A DNA stretch of 64,000 nt from Orientallactaga sibirica (GCA_036365145.1 JAEOAD010002183.1:1736001-1800000), one strand, 5' to 3'; positions 23,060-34,599 are shown, counted from the first letter of the stretch. Numbers and translations are program-made. Notes: generated by a model not told the origin, from the sequence alone.

Positions 23060-26000
23060 TTAGGGGCCAGAGATGAGTGACACCATGTGACGATTACCTT
23101 TCTGTGATTGGATGAGTTCGCTGAGAATGATCTGTTCCAGGTTGGACCATTTTTCTTCAAATTTCATTGTGTCATTTATCCTTAAGTCTGTGTAGAATTC
23201 CATCATGTAGATATAGCACATCTTAGTTATCCATTTGTCTAATGATGGATATCTGGGTCAATTCCAGTTCTTAGCTATTATGAATTGAGCAGCTATAAAC
23301 ATGCTTGAGCAAATCTCTCTGAACTGAGGCATGGAGCTTTTAGGGTAAATGCCCATTAAGGGAATAACTGGATCTGTTGATAACTCTACAGACAGCCTTT
23401 TTAGGAGTTTGCATATTGCTTTCCATAGTGGTTGTACCATCTTACCTTCCCACCAGCAGTGAATGAGGGTTTCTTTTTCACCACAACTTCATCAGCATTT
23501 GTTTTCATTAGATTTTTTTTTAGTGTTTGCTATCCTTACTGGGGAAGGTGGAATCTCATAGTTGTTTTAATTTGATTTTCCCTGATGATTAGGGATGTTG
23601 AACATTTTCTTAAGTGTGTGTTTGCCATTTGTATTTCTTCTGCTAAGAATTCCCTGTTCAGTTCTCTGCCCTATTTTGTGAGTGGGTTGTTGACTTTTTA
23701 TTGTTTGGGTTTTTGAGTTCTTTGTAAATTCTATAAATTAGGCCTCTGTCAGTTCTATAGCCAGCAAAAATGTTCTCCCATTCTGTGGATAATCTATTGG
23801 CTCTGCTTATTGTATGTTTGTCTGTGAAAAAACTTTTCAGCTTCATGAGATCCCAATGGCTGAGTGATTGTTTAGTTTCCTGTGCTACTGGGGTTTTGTT
23901 CAGGAAGTCATTTCACACTCATATATCATGGAAAGTTCCTCCTATTTTTTTTTCTTCCAGTAGTAACAGACTTTCCGGTCTTATATTGAGGTCTTTGATC
24001 CATTTGGATTTGACTTTTGTGCCTGGTGAGATGTGTGGATTGAGTTTCATTTTCCTGCATATACTTATCCAGTTTGTCCAGCATCATTTGTTTAAGATGC
24101 TTTCTTTTTTCCAGTCTATGTTGTTATGGCCTTTGTAAAATATCAAGTAGCTGTAGATACTTGACCCAAAGTCTGTGTCCTCCATTCTGTTCCATTGGTC
24201 TATAATTCTGTTTTTATGCCAGTACTACATTGTTTTTTATTACAATGGCTTTGTAGTATAACTTTAGATCAGGTATGGTGACACCTCAGGAGACATTTCT
24301 TTTGCTGAGGATTTTCTTGGATATCCGAGGCCTTCTGCCATTCCATATGAATTTTGAGATCATTTCTCTCTATATCTGTGAAGAAAAATGTTGGGATTTT
24401 TATTGGTATTGCATTAAATCTGTATATTTCTTTTGGTAAGATTGCCATTTCCACAATGTTAATTCTGCCTATCCAGGAACACGGGAGATGTTTCCATTTT
24501 CTCAAGTCCTCTTCAATTTCTTTCTTGAGTGTTTTTATATTTTCATTGTAAAGGTCTTTCACATCCATGGTTAATGTTATTCAAAGGTATTTTATTATTT
24601 TGTTGCTATTGAAAATGGGACAATGTCGCTTATTTCTTTCTCTGCATCTTTGTCCAATGCATACAGAAAGGCTACTGATTTTTGTGCATTGATTTTGTAT
24701 CCTGCTACCTTCTCAAGGAGTTGATCACCTTTAAGAGTTTTGAGATGTAGGTTCTTGTGTCACTTATGTATAGAATCATGTCATCTGTAAATAGGGCTAA
24801 CTTAAGTTCTTCCTTTCCAATTTGTATCTCTTTTATTTCTTTTTCCTGTCTTATTGCTTGAGTTAGTACTTACAGCACTATGTTGAAGAGCAGAGGTAAG
24901 AGTGGACACCCCTGCCTTGTTTCTGATCTCAATGGGAATTCCTTCAGTCTCTCCCCATTCAGTATTACTTGAGCTTTAGGAGCTCTATATATAGCCTTTA
25001 TTATGTTGAGATATGGACCGTCCATGCCTGTTCTCTCCAATGTTTTGATCATGAAGTGATGTTGTATTTTGTCAAAGGCCTTTTCTGTATCTATTGAAAT
25101 GATCGTGTGGTTTCTGTATTTATGTGGTGTATTTTACATTGACAGAATTCTGTATGTTGAACAACCCCTGTGTTCCTGGGATGAAGCCTACTTGATCAAG
25201 GTGGATAAGGCTTTTGATATACTGTTGAATTCGGTTTGTGAGGATTTTGTTCAAGATCTTTGCATCTATGTTCATCAGAGAAATAGGTCTATAGTTTCCT
25301 TTTCTTGTGGCATCTGTGTCTGGTTTGGATATTAGGATATTAGGGTGATACTAGCTCAGTAGAAGGAGTTGAGGAGCTTTCCATGTTCTCCACTTGTGTG
25401 GAACACTTTGAGAAAAATTGGTTTCAGTTCTTCCATGAAGGTTTAATAGAATTCAGCTGAGAAGCCATCTGGTCCTATACTCTTTTTTTTTTGGGGGGGG
25501 GGTTGATTACCTTTTCAATCTTGGTGGGTGGAATAGGTTTGTTTAGATTATTAGTCTTCTCTGTGTTTAGGTTTGGTAGGTGGTATGTGTCCAGGAATTC
25601 ACCTATTTCCTCCAAATTATCCAGTTGTGTGGAATAGAGGTTTTTGAAATAAGTCCAGTGATTCTCCCAATTTCACTTATGTCTGTTTTGATCTCTCTTT
25701 TTTCATTTCTAATTTTGTTCATTTGAAGCATGTCTTTTTTCACTTGATCAAATTGGCCAGGGGTTTATCAATCTTGTTTATTTTTTCAAATAATCAGGTC
25801 TTTGTTTCATCAATTTTCTTGTTTTCTTAGTTTCCAAATCATCAATTTCTCCTCTGATCTTAATTATTTCTTTCCATATGGAACTTTTAAGTTCAATTCT
25901 TCTTGTTTTTCCAATGTGTTTATGTGGATGGTTAGGTTATTGATTTAGGATCTCTCTGTTTTGTGTGTGTGTGTGTGTGTGTTTGTGGTAGGGTCTCACT

Positions 26001-27036
26001 ATAGTTCAGGCTGACCTGGAATTCACTATGTAGTCTCAGGGTAGCCTCGAACTCATGGCAATCCTCCTACCTCTGCCTCTCGAGTGCTGGGATTAAAGGT
26101 GTGAGCCACCATGCCTGGCTCTCTGTCATTGTTATGAAGGCATTTAATGCTATGAATTTTCCACTGAGGACTGCCTTCATTGTGTCCCATAAGTTTTGGT
26201 ATGATGTGTTCTCATTGTCATTCATTTCTAGAAATTCTGCAATTTCATTTTTTTTTCACCTACTACCAATTTATTGTTTAAAAGTGTGTTGTTCAGTCCA
26301 GGAGCTGGTGGGATTCCTGACTCATCTTTTTTTGTTATTTCTAGTGATACAAAATTGTGATATGATATCATGCAGGAAATTATATCAGTCTTCCTAAATA
26401 TATGGAGGCTGGCTTTATGACCCAGTATATTATCTATTTTAGAGAATGTTCCATGGATTGCTGAGATGTGTATATGGATTTGGGGTATAATGTTCTATAG
26501 ATGTCCGTTAGGTCTAATTGATATATGGTTTTGTTGTGCTGTCTTACTTCACTCTTAATTTTTTGTTTGGATGGTCTATCTTTTGCTGATAGTGGAGTAT
26601 TGAAGTCCCCAGATACAATGGTGATGGTGATTATTTCTGTTTTGGTGTCAAGTAGGTTTTGTTTTATGAATCATGGTGCACTTGTGTTTGGTGCATAAAG
26701 ATTGATGATAGTGATATCCTCTTGTTGGATTGTTCCCTTGATAAGTAAGAAGTGACCTTCTTTGTCTTTTTTGATTACTTTTGGTTTGAAGTCTATTTTA
26801 TTGATATTAGTGTAGCAACACCTGCTTGTTTATTATTTCCATTTGCTTGGAATATCATTTTCCAGCCTTTTACCCTGAGGATGTGTCTCTTTAGTGGGGA
26901 GGTGGGTTTCTTGAAGACAGCAGATTGAGGGGTCTAATTTTTTGATCCACCCTGTTAACTTATGACTCTTGATGGGTGAATTAAGGGCATTAATGTTCAG
27001 GGTAATAACTGTGAGGTTTGATTTAATACCTGCCAT
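23060..27036 (-). pseudogene. L1 ORF2 (endonuclease/reverse transcriptase), broken
   Basis: Starts about 27036 with 'MAGIKSNLTVITLNINALN', the apurinic-like endonuclease N-terminus ('LDPSICCLQETHL' follows). The reverse-transcriptase part has '[20 protein letters not shown]' and '[15 protein letters not shown]' (25052-24870) and, near 24790, the catalytic loop as F-T-D-D. Downstream are '[20 protein letters not shown]' (24568-24269) and the C-terminal text ending about 23060. Multiple frameshifts and a B1 (25984-26119) break it. Confidence 0.93.
25984..26119 (-). mobile_element. B1 SINE inside L1 copy B ORF2
   Basis: 'gtagggtctcactatagttc', 'gacctggaattcactatgta' and 'gctgggattaaaggtgtgag' after a GT-repeat tail (25959-25982). 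Copy C has uninterrupted 'ggatctctctgtctttgtta' here, and the copy B flanks both hold 'ctctctgt', so the TSD is confirmed by comparison. Confidence 0.95.
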
Positions 27037-27149
27037 GTTGTGGTGGTTTATGTGGTTTGATGTTTTCTTGGACTTTGTAGTTCTTGTGCCTTCTTTGAGT
27101 TTGGTTATTGTGATCTGCTTCTTGTAGGCACTTGAAGTTGGTTGTTGCA

Positions 27150-28270
27150 TTCTTTTGTGTGTAGAATTCCCTGAAGTACTCTCTGTAGGTTTGGCTTTGT
27201 GTTCATATACTTGTGAAGCTGAGTTTTATCATGGAAAGTTTTTCTTTCACCATCTATTATGCAGGATACTTTTGTTGGGTAGAGCAGTTTGGGTTGGAAG
27301 CCATCAGTTCTTAGACTTTGCAGTGTTCCATTCCAGGTCCTTTCTGACTTTCAAGGTTTCCATTGAGAAGTCTGAAGTAATTCTGATGGGGTTACCTTTA
27401 TATGTAATGTGTTGTTTCTCCCTAGCTGCTTTTAGGAGTTTCTCTTTGTTATTAATGTGTAGAGTCTTAATGATAATATGTCTTGGAGAATTTCTCCTTT
27501 GGTCCAGTCTCTTTGGAGCTCTGTTAGCTTCTTGTAACTTGATGGGACTTTCTTTTGAGACAGTAGGAAAGTTTTCTTCTATATATTTTTTTAATACGTT
27601 CTCCATGCATTTGGTCTGTGTTTCCCCCCACCCCTTCTGGTATCCCCATGACCTGAATGTTGGGATTTTTAAGGGTATCCCACAGTTCCCTCACATTCTA
27701 TTCACAAAAAGTTTTGAGCTTATTCAAATTTTTGAACTCACGAACTGTTTCTTCTGTCTTGTCTTCCAGTTCTGCATTTCTATCCTCCATATGGCTGACT
27801 CTATTCTTGAGAGCTTCTATAGAGTTTTGGGTTTGTTCAATTTGGTTTGTATTTTCTACTGCTTTTTATATATAGTTTCCATCCCTCTGTTGAATTCCCT
27901 TTTCATGTCATTTTCTGCTTTTCTTAATGCTCCTTGGAATTCATCCTTGCATTTATTTATGTCTTCATTGAACTTAGTCAGCTGGGTATTGAAGCCCTGT
28001 CTTTCTTCGCTCTCAGATCATAACTGTCTTTGGAGCCCTTCTCTGATTCTTTTCTATTAGGTCTAATCTAACAAGAATAGCATTCATACAATTATTGGCT
28101 GTTGGTTGATTTTCTGCAAGTTCTGCTATTTTCTTGGCCAGGTTTGCATTGCTTGTGTCTTCATTTTGGGGTTCTGCTATGTTTTGATTAGAGACTGTGG
28201 GCAATCTTGTTGGATTTACTTGCATTTGATTTTTCATTTTATTCCTTTTGCACTGTCGTCTGCCCATCAT
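27150..28270 (-). pseudogene. L1 ORF1 (RNA-binding protein), broken
   Basis: The N-terminal piece at 28270-28013 starts MMGRR and is hydrophilic. The conserved C-terminal part at 27606-27304 includes 'RHIIIKTLHINNKEKLLKAA' and 'ITYKGNPIRITSDFSMETLK', the RRM/CTD signature of L1 ORF1p. A frameshift near 27304 moves the last stretch ('IIDGERKTFHDKTQLHKYM', about 27270-27160) into another frame, and the coiled-coil region between 28013 and 27606 is not continuous either. Normally this is a trimeric nucleic-acid chaperone needed in cis for retrotransposition. Here it cannot be made whole. Confidence 0.9.
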
Positions 28271-28317
28271 AGTAAATAAATCTTATTAAATTTACGAGGA
28301 AGCTGTAGTTTACCCTT

Positions 28318-29185
28318 GACCTAGGTCTGTGCACAGGGTCGGAGGTGAGTGGGAGTGATGGTGTTCGCATGTGGAGCTCCATGTGGGTGGGAAAGCCTTG
28401 TTTGGTATGGAGTGGGAGTGAACACTAGCCTGTTGACCTGGATCTGCACTGGGGTTGGAGGGGCTGTGGTGAGTAGGATGGCATTTGCCTGTGTAGCTCT
28501 GTGGGGGCAGGAAATTCTATGTTGGGGCTGGGCAGTGTGTATGCTATCCTGCTGGCCTGGGTCTGTGCATGGGGGGGGTCAGCAGTGAGTGGGATGACAT
28601 TCATGTGTGGAGCTCCATGGGTGCGAGAAATCCTAGGTCAGGGTTGGGTTGGGCAAATGTTAGCCTGTTGATCTGGTTCCACACATGGGGGGGCGGCCAG
28701 TTGGATAGCATTCACATGTGGAAATCCATGAGGGCAGGTGCCTAGGTTGGGTTGGGAGGCGCGAATGCTAGCCTGTTGACCTGGATCCCAGCATGGGAGG
28801 GTGGGCATTGGAGGGGCCATGGCAGTGGCAGTGAGTGGCATAGGGGTTGCATGGGAAGCTCTATGGGGTGGGAAAGTGTAGGTCTGGTGAGACAGCGAAT
28901 GCTAGCCTGCTGGTCTGGTTCCACCTTTCCTGCAGTTACTGCAGGAGGAACCTGCCACTGGGACTGTGGCTAGAATGGCTGCTTCAGGGTTTTGGGGGAC
29001 TGGTGGGCTACCCAAGAGGCTGGGAATCAGCAGATTTCCTACTTTGTTCCTCCATGCTCTCCCACTGGAGGTCTACTAGAATCTGCAGGCCCTTAAAAGC
29101 CTTACTTAACTCTAAATGTCTTGCCTGTCCTTCCCAGCGAGGTGAAGCATCTTTATGCAGATACCATCTTGACTGGAAACCCGCA
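28318..29185 (-). promoter_or_regulatory. L1 copy B 5'UTR with tandem monomers
   Basis: Unit starts, recognised by 'agcctgttgacctgg' and variants, lie at 28427, 28546, 28662, 28770 and 28904, giving spacings of 119, 116, 108 and 134 bp, with one more partial unit from about 28318. The non-repeated outer part (about 28990-29185) carries the 5' tip with AAGATGG, the YY1-type box known from other L1 promoters. This resembles the monomer architecture of mouse L1 promoters, although the sequence is not recognisably a mouse monomer. Confidence 0.8.
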
Positions 29186-29514
29186 TTTTATTTTTTATGG
29201 CAGCTTTGTAAATGCTTACTTTAAAGTAATGTATGAAATTTTATATTTGTTTTGAGTAGTGTCTGTATCTGTACTTCATTTTATTATGCAGACATATGAA
29301 CTATAAATAACTAACAAATTTTTAAGTTTAGTATCTAGGAACTTTTTTTTATAGTCCTAGTTTTGTAAAGAGTATCTTTTACTTTAGCATGGATATCATT
29401 GTTTTTGATATCCATAACTTTGATAAGAGCTCAGCTGTCAACTTTATCATTCTCTGAAGATGATATAATGCATATTTTCCCCCAGCTGCTCTAACATTGT
29501 GTTTGTTGTCACTG
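29186..29514. other. AT-rich unique sequence
   Basis: Right flank of L1 copy B. Nothing recognised. Confidence 0.4.
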
Positions 29515-29632
29515 CTTTTTTGAGATAGGCTCTTACAATGTTGTCATTCTGGCTTCAAACTCAATCCTCTTGCATCAGCCTCTGGGGGTGGGGATGACAA
29601 ACATGTTCCACCATTCTCAACTCTGTCCTTGT
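29515..29632 (-). mobile_element. B1-like SINE, old
   Basis: 'ttttttgagataggctctta', 'attctggcttcaaactcaat', 'gcatcagcctctggg' and 'aacatgttccaccattctc' align with a reverse B1 but are strongly diverged. Confidence 0.6.
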
Positions 29633-30107
29633 CTTCCATTTTCAACTATCTTATTATTTTGGGCCTATCTGAAGTTACTCGTGTTTGTTTATCATTTCAT
29701 ACTTAGGCTTTCTTGTATCTGTGGCTTGATGTCTTTCATCATTTTGGAAAAATCTCTTCAAATATTTTTTCTGCCCATTTACTTTTTTTCTTCTTTCTGA
29801 AACTGCATACATGATACCTAGTAGTTATCATATGGTATGTATAATGAATGAACATTTCATTAGAACATAGGTATGTATGCATGATTTATTTATTAATTAT
29901 ATCCCAAATATGTCATCATCCCCTTTTTCTATTATTTCCATGCTTTTTCTCTTGTCTTTCAGTCTGGATATTTACACTGATCTACATTTTGGTTTATTAT
30001 TTTTTTCTCTCTAGCTCTGTGAAACCTGTTTGTTATTCATTTGTTAAATTCTAAATTTTATTTACTATATGTTTTAGTTGTAAAATTTTCTTATTACATT
30101 TTTAATT
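29633..30107. other. Unique AT-rich sequence
   Basis: Nothing recognised. Confidence 0.4.
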
Positions 30108-30452
30108 TTGTGTGTATGGTGTGCATGCATGTATGCATGTTCGTATGTGTGTAGGTGCAGGTATAGGCATGTGTACACTTCCATGGGTACATGTGGAGGA
30201 CAGAGGTTAACTTTGGGTGTCTTCTTCAATTGCTCTCCACTTCATTTACTCAGACGAGGTCTGTTGGTTGAACCCGGAACTTGTCAGTTCAGTTTAGCTA
30301 TCTTGCACTGAGGATCCCTTGTCTGCCTTCTGATCCTTGCAATTACAGGCAGGCCATCATGCCCACCTAACATTTTATGTAGGTGCTGGGGGTCTTCAGA
30401 CTTGTATGGAAAATGCTTTATCTGGTGAGCCTTTTCCCCAGCCTGATTGTTT
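30108..30452 (-). mobile_element. B3/RSINE1-type SINE
   Basis: TG-rich tail ('gtgtgcatgcatgtatgcat'), 'gtggaggacagaggttaact', 'tttgggtgtcttcttcaatt', 'aattacaggcaggccatcat' and the head end 'tggtgagccttttccccagc'. Confidence 0.8.
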
Positions 30453-30540
30453 TATGGATTTCAGGGTTTTTTTGTTTAATTCTCTATCTTATCAACTTTG
30501 TTTGATATATTTAAACACTGTGTTTAAAAATCAATGTTAG

Positions 30541-30684
30541 GCTGGAGAGATGGCTCAGTGATTTAAGGTGCTTGCCTGCAAAGCCAAAGGACCCAGGCTT
30601 GATTGTCCATGATCCTTGTAAGCCAAATGCACAAGATGCACATGTCTGGAGTTCGTTTACAGCAGCTGAAGGCCCTAGTGCCCA

Positions 30685-30722
<38 letters not shown>

Positions 30723-30752
30723 ACTCTCAAATAAATAAATAAACATAAAATT
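30541..30752 (+). mobile_element. tRNA-derived SINE, type I
   Basis: 'ggctggagagatggctcagt', 'cttgcctgcaaagccaaagg', 'gtctggagttcgtttacagc', CT tract at 30684-30726 and AAATAAATAAA tail. The flanks 'aaatcaatgtta' and 'aagtcaatatct' suggest a worn TSD. Confidence 0.93.
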
Positions 30753-30867
30753 GAAAAGTCAATATCTGATCATTCCAGAACCTGTATGCTATCTGTACCT
30801 CCCATGGATCCATTTCTATAGTCTTAAAATGATTATAAGTCATTTGGCTCCTCTTGATTGGCTAGAA

Positions 30868-30910
<43 letters not shown>

Positions 30911-30912
30911 GG
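30868..30912. repeat. (TTA)n microsatellite
   Basis: Fourteen or so uninterrupted TTA/TAT triplets. It creates a poly-tyrosine artefact ORF. Confidence 0.97.
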
Positions 30913-31340
30913 ATGCTGGATCTTATGCTATGAAACATTAAAGTTTCTGAAGTCTGTAAATGAGGTTGTCTTTCTTCACTGAGTATAACACCAGGAAGCT
31001 AAGCTAGTAGAGCACCTTAATCCTACTTAACTTGAGCTGTTTTAGTTTGTAAGAACTGATCCATACTTGTTTGCTTCACACTCTGGTGTTGCCCATCGGC
31101 TGACTACTTGTCAGTGTTCATTTCCCTATTGATCCATGACTTCAGTTGTGTCTCATGAAGACTGGGGACTTCCCTCTTCCACTTAGCAACTCCAAGCACA
31201 GAGAGAGTAGAGTTGTCTTTTGACCTTATCTCTGCACATTTATCTTCTCTCGAATTTTGTCTGCTAATGTTCTGGTGGCCTCTGTGGCTAGTATGTTCCT
31301 TCAAACAAGTTTACTCTTTGCAATGTATTTTCTATTTCTC
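30913..31340. other. Unique sequence
   Basis: Nothing recognised. Confidence 0.4.
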
Positions 31341-31353
31341 CCTAGTTGTTATT

Positions 31354-31574
31354 TTTTTTTAAATATATTTTAGTTATTTATTTATTTAAAAGAGAGAGGC
31401 AGATAGAGGAAGAGGGAGAGAGAATGGGCACACCAGGGCCTATAGCTACTGTGAACAAACTCCAGGCGCCTGTGTCACCTTGTGCAGCTGGCTTATGTGG
31501 GTACTTGGTAATTGAAACTGAGTGTTTAGTCTTCACAGGCAAGCACCTTAACTGTTAAGCCATCTCTCCAGCCC
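31354..31574 (-). mobile_element. tRNA-derived SINE, type I
   Basis: T-rich tail, 'aaagagagaggcagatagag', 'caaactccaggcgcctgtgt' and head complement 'aagccatctctccagcccc'. TSD 'ccctagttgtt' before 31354 and after 31574. Confidence 0.93.
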
Positions 31575-31884
31575 CCTAGTTGTTCCTTGTGGAAGTTTTT
31601 GTCTTATATAAATCAGTTGGTCATAGTTGCAAGGAAATGTTTTTCATAAGTATATTTATTACTCATTCATTCAGAGTCCTGACTTTTTTTAAATAGCACT
31701 CTTTATAGAATTTCCTACAGTTTCCTGTTAAATATTTTATATTTCTTTGTTTGGCATCTGTTGTCCTTAAGCTGTAAGTTCAATGATCCAGCAGCGGTCT
31801 ATTTTATTTGCCATTGGTATTGGGTATTTACCCTAGTTAGTCCCTCTATACTAACTTTTAATGAATGAGTATAGACTCTTGATC
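31575..31884. other. Unique sequence
   Basis: Nothing recognised. Confidence 0.4.
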
Positions 31885-32000
31885 TAAGCATTTTATATAC
31901 TTCTGTAACCTAATCCTTGTCATAACCATATGTAGTAAGTATTGCTATTGCAGTTTTAGAGAAGAGAAACAGAAATGAAGAGGTGAGTAATTTCCAAAGA
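31885..32000 (+). mobile_element. MIR remnant
   Basis: 'tctgtaacctaatccttgtc' with 'taaccatatgtagtaagtat' and 'agagaagagaaacagaaatg' follow the MIR pattern (a 'cctcacaaccctatgaggtagg' then 'gaggaaactgagg' consensus). Old and diverged. Confidence 0.6.
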
Positions 32001-32360
32001 CATCCTATATCTAATGTTTTGCAAAACCCTTCCTGGACATCTAATCATTATGCCTTTGCACCCTGCACATGCAGCCAGCTTTTTATTCCTAAATGTATGC
32101 TATCAACGTTTCCTTCTGGTCCTTCTTCTCATTTTATTCTTCCTCCTTATTGCAAATTCCATTTCTTGCTCTTTGAGGCTCATAAGTATTTCATTCATGA
32201 GTGAATTAGAAAAATAAGACAATGAAGCACAATAGCTGGTCAGGGTTTCTGTGCTCGAACATGCTAAGAGAGGGTAAGTTACTTTTCTTCCTCATGCTGC
32301 AGTGAACAGCTTTGGTACCTGGCTCATTCATTTAGTTTAAAAATAATTTTAGTAATTATA
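32001..32360. other. Unique sequence
   Basis: Nothing recognised. 60-70 codon frames only. Confidence 0.4.
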
Positions 32361-32498
32361 CTTTCAGCAAGGTGTGGTGGTACATGCCTTTAACCCCACC
32401 ATTTGGGAGGCAAAAATAGGAGGATTGTTATGGGTTCGAGACCAGTCTGGGACTAAAGAGTGAGTTCCAAGTCAGCATGAGCTAAAGTGAAACCCTAC

Positions 32499-32512
<14 letters not shown>
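32361..32512 (+). mobile_element. B1 SINE, diverged
   Basis: 'gcaaggtgtggtggtacatg', 'cctttaaccccaccatttgg', 'gagttccaagtcagcatgag' and 'gtgaaaccctac' plus an A tail. Confidence 0.85.

Positions 32513-32558
<46 letters not shown>
32513..32558. repeat. (TA)n microsatellite
   Basis: About 20 TA repeats at the end of the B1 A tail. Confidence 0.97.
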
Positions 32559-32564
32559 CTTTAC

Positions 32565-32690
32565 ATTTTAAAGCACCTATTGATCCACAGCAAAACTGAG
32601 TACAGGGTACAGAGCATTCCCACACACCCACAGCAGTGCGTTTGTTACTGTAGGTGAACCCACATTGGTTAAGTGATTTTTGCCCTGCTG
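32565..32690 (-). mobile_element. Possible old L1M 3'UTR fragment
   Basis: 'cacagcaaaactgagtacag', 'gtacagagcattcccacaca' and 'ttactgtaggtgaacccaca' resemble, from memory, the reverse complement of an ancient mammalian L1 3' end. Short and diverged. Confidence 0.45.
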
Positions 32691-33372
32691 TGTGGAACCA
32701 TCGGGGATGGGTGTTTGTCCAGTTTCAGTTATCTTGTGTTAAGAGTCCTCTTTTGACCTGCAGTATCTGCTTTTGGTCAGCATTTATTCTGTTCTTAACC
32801 TGCTGCCATAAAGTTCACTTACCCCTGAACTTTGGATAGTAGAACACATTTCAGTGTTTGCCAGCTCAAGCCTGGGCAATTAACTTGAGGACTGCATTCA
32901 TAAAGGAAGCCAGGAACAGTCTCTGGAAGTGTAAATGCTCACATTGTCACACTGAAGCTGGAATCTGTGATGCTTCTCATACTCAGCACTTTCCTCCTGC
33001 CCACCCGGCCAAGGTCTGGCCTGCAGCCAGCGCATCTGTGAAGCCTGCTCTAACAGGCTCCATCCCACAGCATTTTCTTTTCTTTTTGGCACACTATCCG
33101 GCATCAAATTGTCTCAGAGAAAGACATTAACCCTCTCTGAGCTGTGAAGATGAGGACCCAAACATTTCCAGAGTGGCTTGTAGATAAATTTAAAGATAAC
33201 TAAATGGGTCCACAAGACATACTTAGTAGACGTGTAGTAAACATGCCTGCTCCTTGCCTGCTCTGGGAAGTTTGTTGAGCGGACAGCTGAACGATGTGGA
33301 AGATAAAATTATTTTTAAAAGGAGTTTCTCACTGATAACAAGTCCATTTTGGACTTTAAGTAAATGGAACTT
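32691..33372. other. Unique sequence
   Basis: Repeat-poor. A 90-codon plus frame (32858-33130) and a 69-codon minus frame overlap each other, and neither shows a domain. Confidence 0.35.
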
Positions 33373-33388
33373 AAAAGTTGCAAGAATG

Positions 33389-33653
33389 GGGGCTGGATAG
33401 ATGGATTAGCACTTAAGGTGCTTTTCTGCAAAGCCTAACACCCCTGGTTCAATTCCCCAGTACCCACATAACGCCAGATGCACAAAGTGGCCCATGCAAC
33501 TTGAGTTTGCAGGAGCTAGAGGCCCTGGTGTACCCATTCTCTTCTCTCTGTCTCTCTCTCTCTCTCTCTGTCTATCTTTCTCTTTTCTCTCTCCCTCTCT
33601 CTGTTTCCATCTCTGTCTCAGTCTCTGCTTGCAAATAAATAAAATATTTTTTT
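33389..33653 (+). mobile_element. tRNA-derived SINE, type I
   Basis: 'ggctggatagatggattagc', 'gcaaagcctaacacccctgg', 'gccagatgcacaaagtggcc', a long CT tract (33537-33630) and AAATAAATAAA tail. TSD 'aaagttgcaagaatg' (33374-33388) and 'aaagttgtaggaatg' (33654-33668). Confidence 0.94.
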
Positions 33654-33876
33654 AAAGTTGTAGGAATGAAGCAGTGAAGGGAAGGCAGAGCTGCCAGTGA
33701 AAGCTAAAAGGAAGTGTTCAGGTTTGGGCTCCATCTTTCCAAAGGACATCTTATCATCCCCACCCACTTAGGAAAAGAGGGAAATATAGCACAAAGTGAC
33801 TAATCAACAAGATAGACAGGCAGGTGCATATTTAAGCAGGGACTGTGCTTCGGGCTGCAGTAGAAAGAAGTTGCTC

Positions 33877-34591
33877 TGTGTGGTGGTTAGAACCGGGTGT
33901 TCCCCATAAACTCATGTGTTCTGAATGCCTGGTCCCCAGATGGTGGCTCTTTAGGAAATGGAGCCTTGTTGGAGGAGATATGTTGTTGGAGGTGGGCTTA
34001 GAGGTATTAAAACCAGCTCCCCCTTGCCAGAGATGGGCTCCTGATGCTGTTGGCCATCTGATGTTGGCAAGGAGGTGATACCCAGTGTTAGAACCAGAAT
34101 GACTCCATCTTTGGACTCTGCCATTTCGTTGTAACTCTCTGTTTCCCAAGTGACCCAATGATGACTTTCCCTGAGTGACTCAGACCACTCACTCCCATTA
34201 TCACTTTTCTAGAATGGCCCAAAAGCACCTGTCCACTCTCTTTCTTGAAATGGCCTAAGCCCTGAGGCAAGGTGGACTGCCCTATAACTAAGGAATTCCA
34301 ATGCTCTCCACTGCCACATAAGTGTCCCCTAGTCTGTAAGGGAAGTTGATTCTAAACCTGCCTGGCCAGAGTCCTTCTCAGGCTTCCCCCAGTGAAGTGT
34401 CCCTGCTGTTGAGCCAAGTTTTCTCTCTCATTTCATTTCCCACTTTTCCTCACACCCTGCCTCTGTTCATGCCATGCTTTCCCCTGCCATTATGAAGCTT
34501 CCCCTCAAGAATGTAAACCAAAATATCAACTTCCCATCAACTACTTTCAGTTGGGTGATTCATTTCAGCAACAAGAAGGTAACTCCCACAG
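33877..34591 (+). mobile_element. MaLR LTR (ORR1/MT-like) split by another LTR
   Basis: First half 33877-34085 ('tgtgtggtggttag', 'cccataaactcatgtgttct', 'atggtggctctttaggaaat', 'aggaggtgatacccag') and second half 34455-34591 ('ttatgaagcttcccctcaag', 'gtaaaccaaaatatcaactt', end 'aggtaactcccaca'). Joined, the halves run collinear with 11690-12044. Confidence 0.9.
34086..34454 (+). mobile_element. Solo LTR nested in a MaLR LTR, family not identified
   Basis: 369 bp, starts 'tgttagaaccagaatgactc' and ends 'cacttttcctcaca' (TG...CA). Flanks 'cccag' (34081-34085) and 'ccctg' (34455-34459) are a 5-bp TSD with one change, as shown by the uninterrupted 'gcccagcctctgtt' in the MaLR copy at about 11885-11900. 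No ORF or TATA box is obvious, and orientation is not proven. Confidence 0.72.
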
Positions 34592-34599
34592 TCTGGATT

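Larger units (their letters stand above)
21662..29185 (-). mobile_element. L1 copy B, near full-length LINE-1
   Basis: Read on the minus strand it has, in order: the 5' end 'ttccagtcaagatggtatct' (near 29185), a 5'UTR with tandem monomers, ORF1 (28270-27150), ORF2 (27036-23060), a 3'UTR with the same landmarks as copies A and C, and an A/T tail at 21662. About 7.5 kb including one B1. Both ORFs are broken. A TSD is not clear: 'acattttactttattt' on the left and 'gcattttattttttatgg' on the right are at best worn matches. Confidence 0.95.

Noticed and set aside
30541..30620. tRNA gene candidates in the many 'gctggagagatggct' heads
   Set aside because: A-box and B-box like segments are present, but the cloverleaf stems are lost and the units continue into SINE bodies and tails; they are SINE promoters, not tRNA genes.
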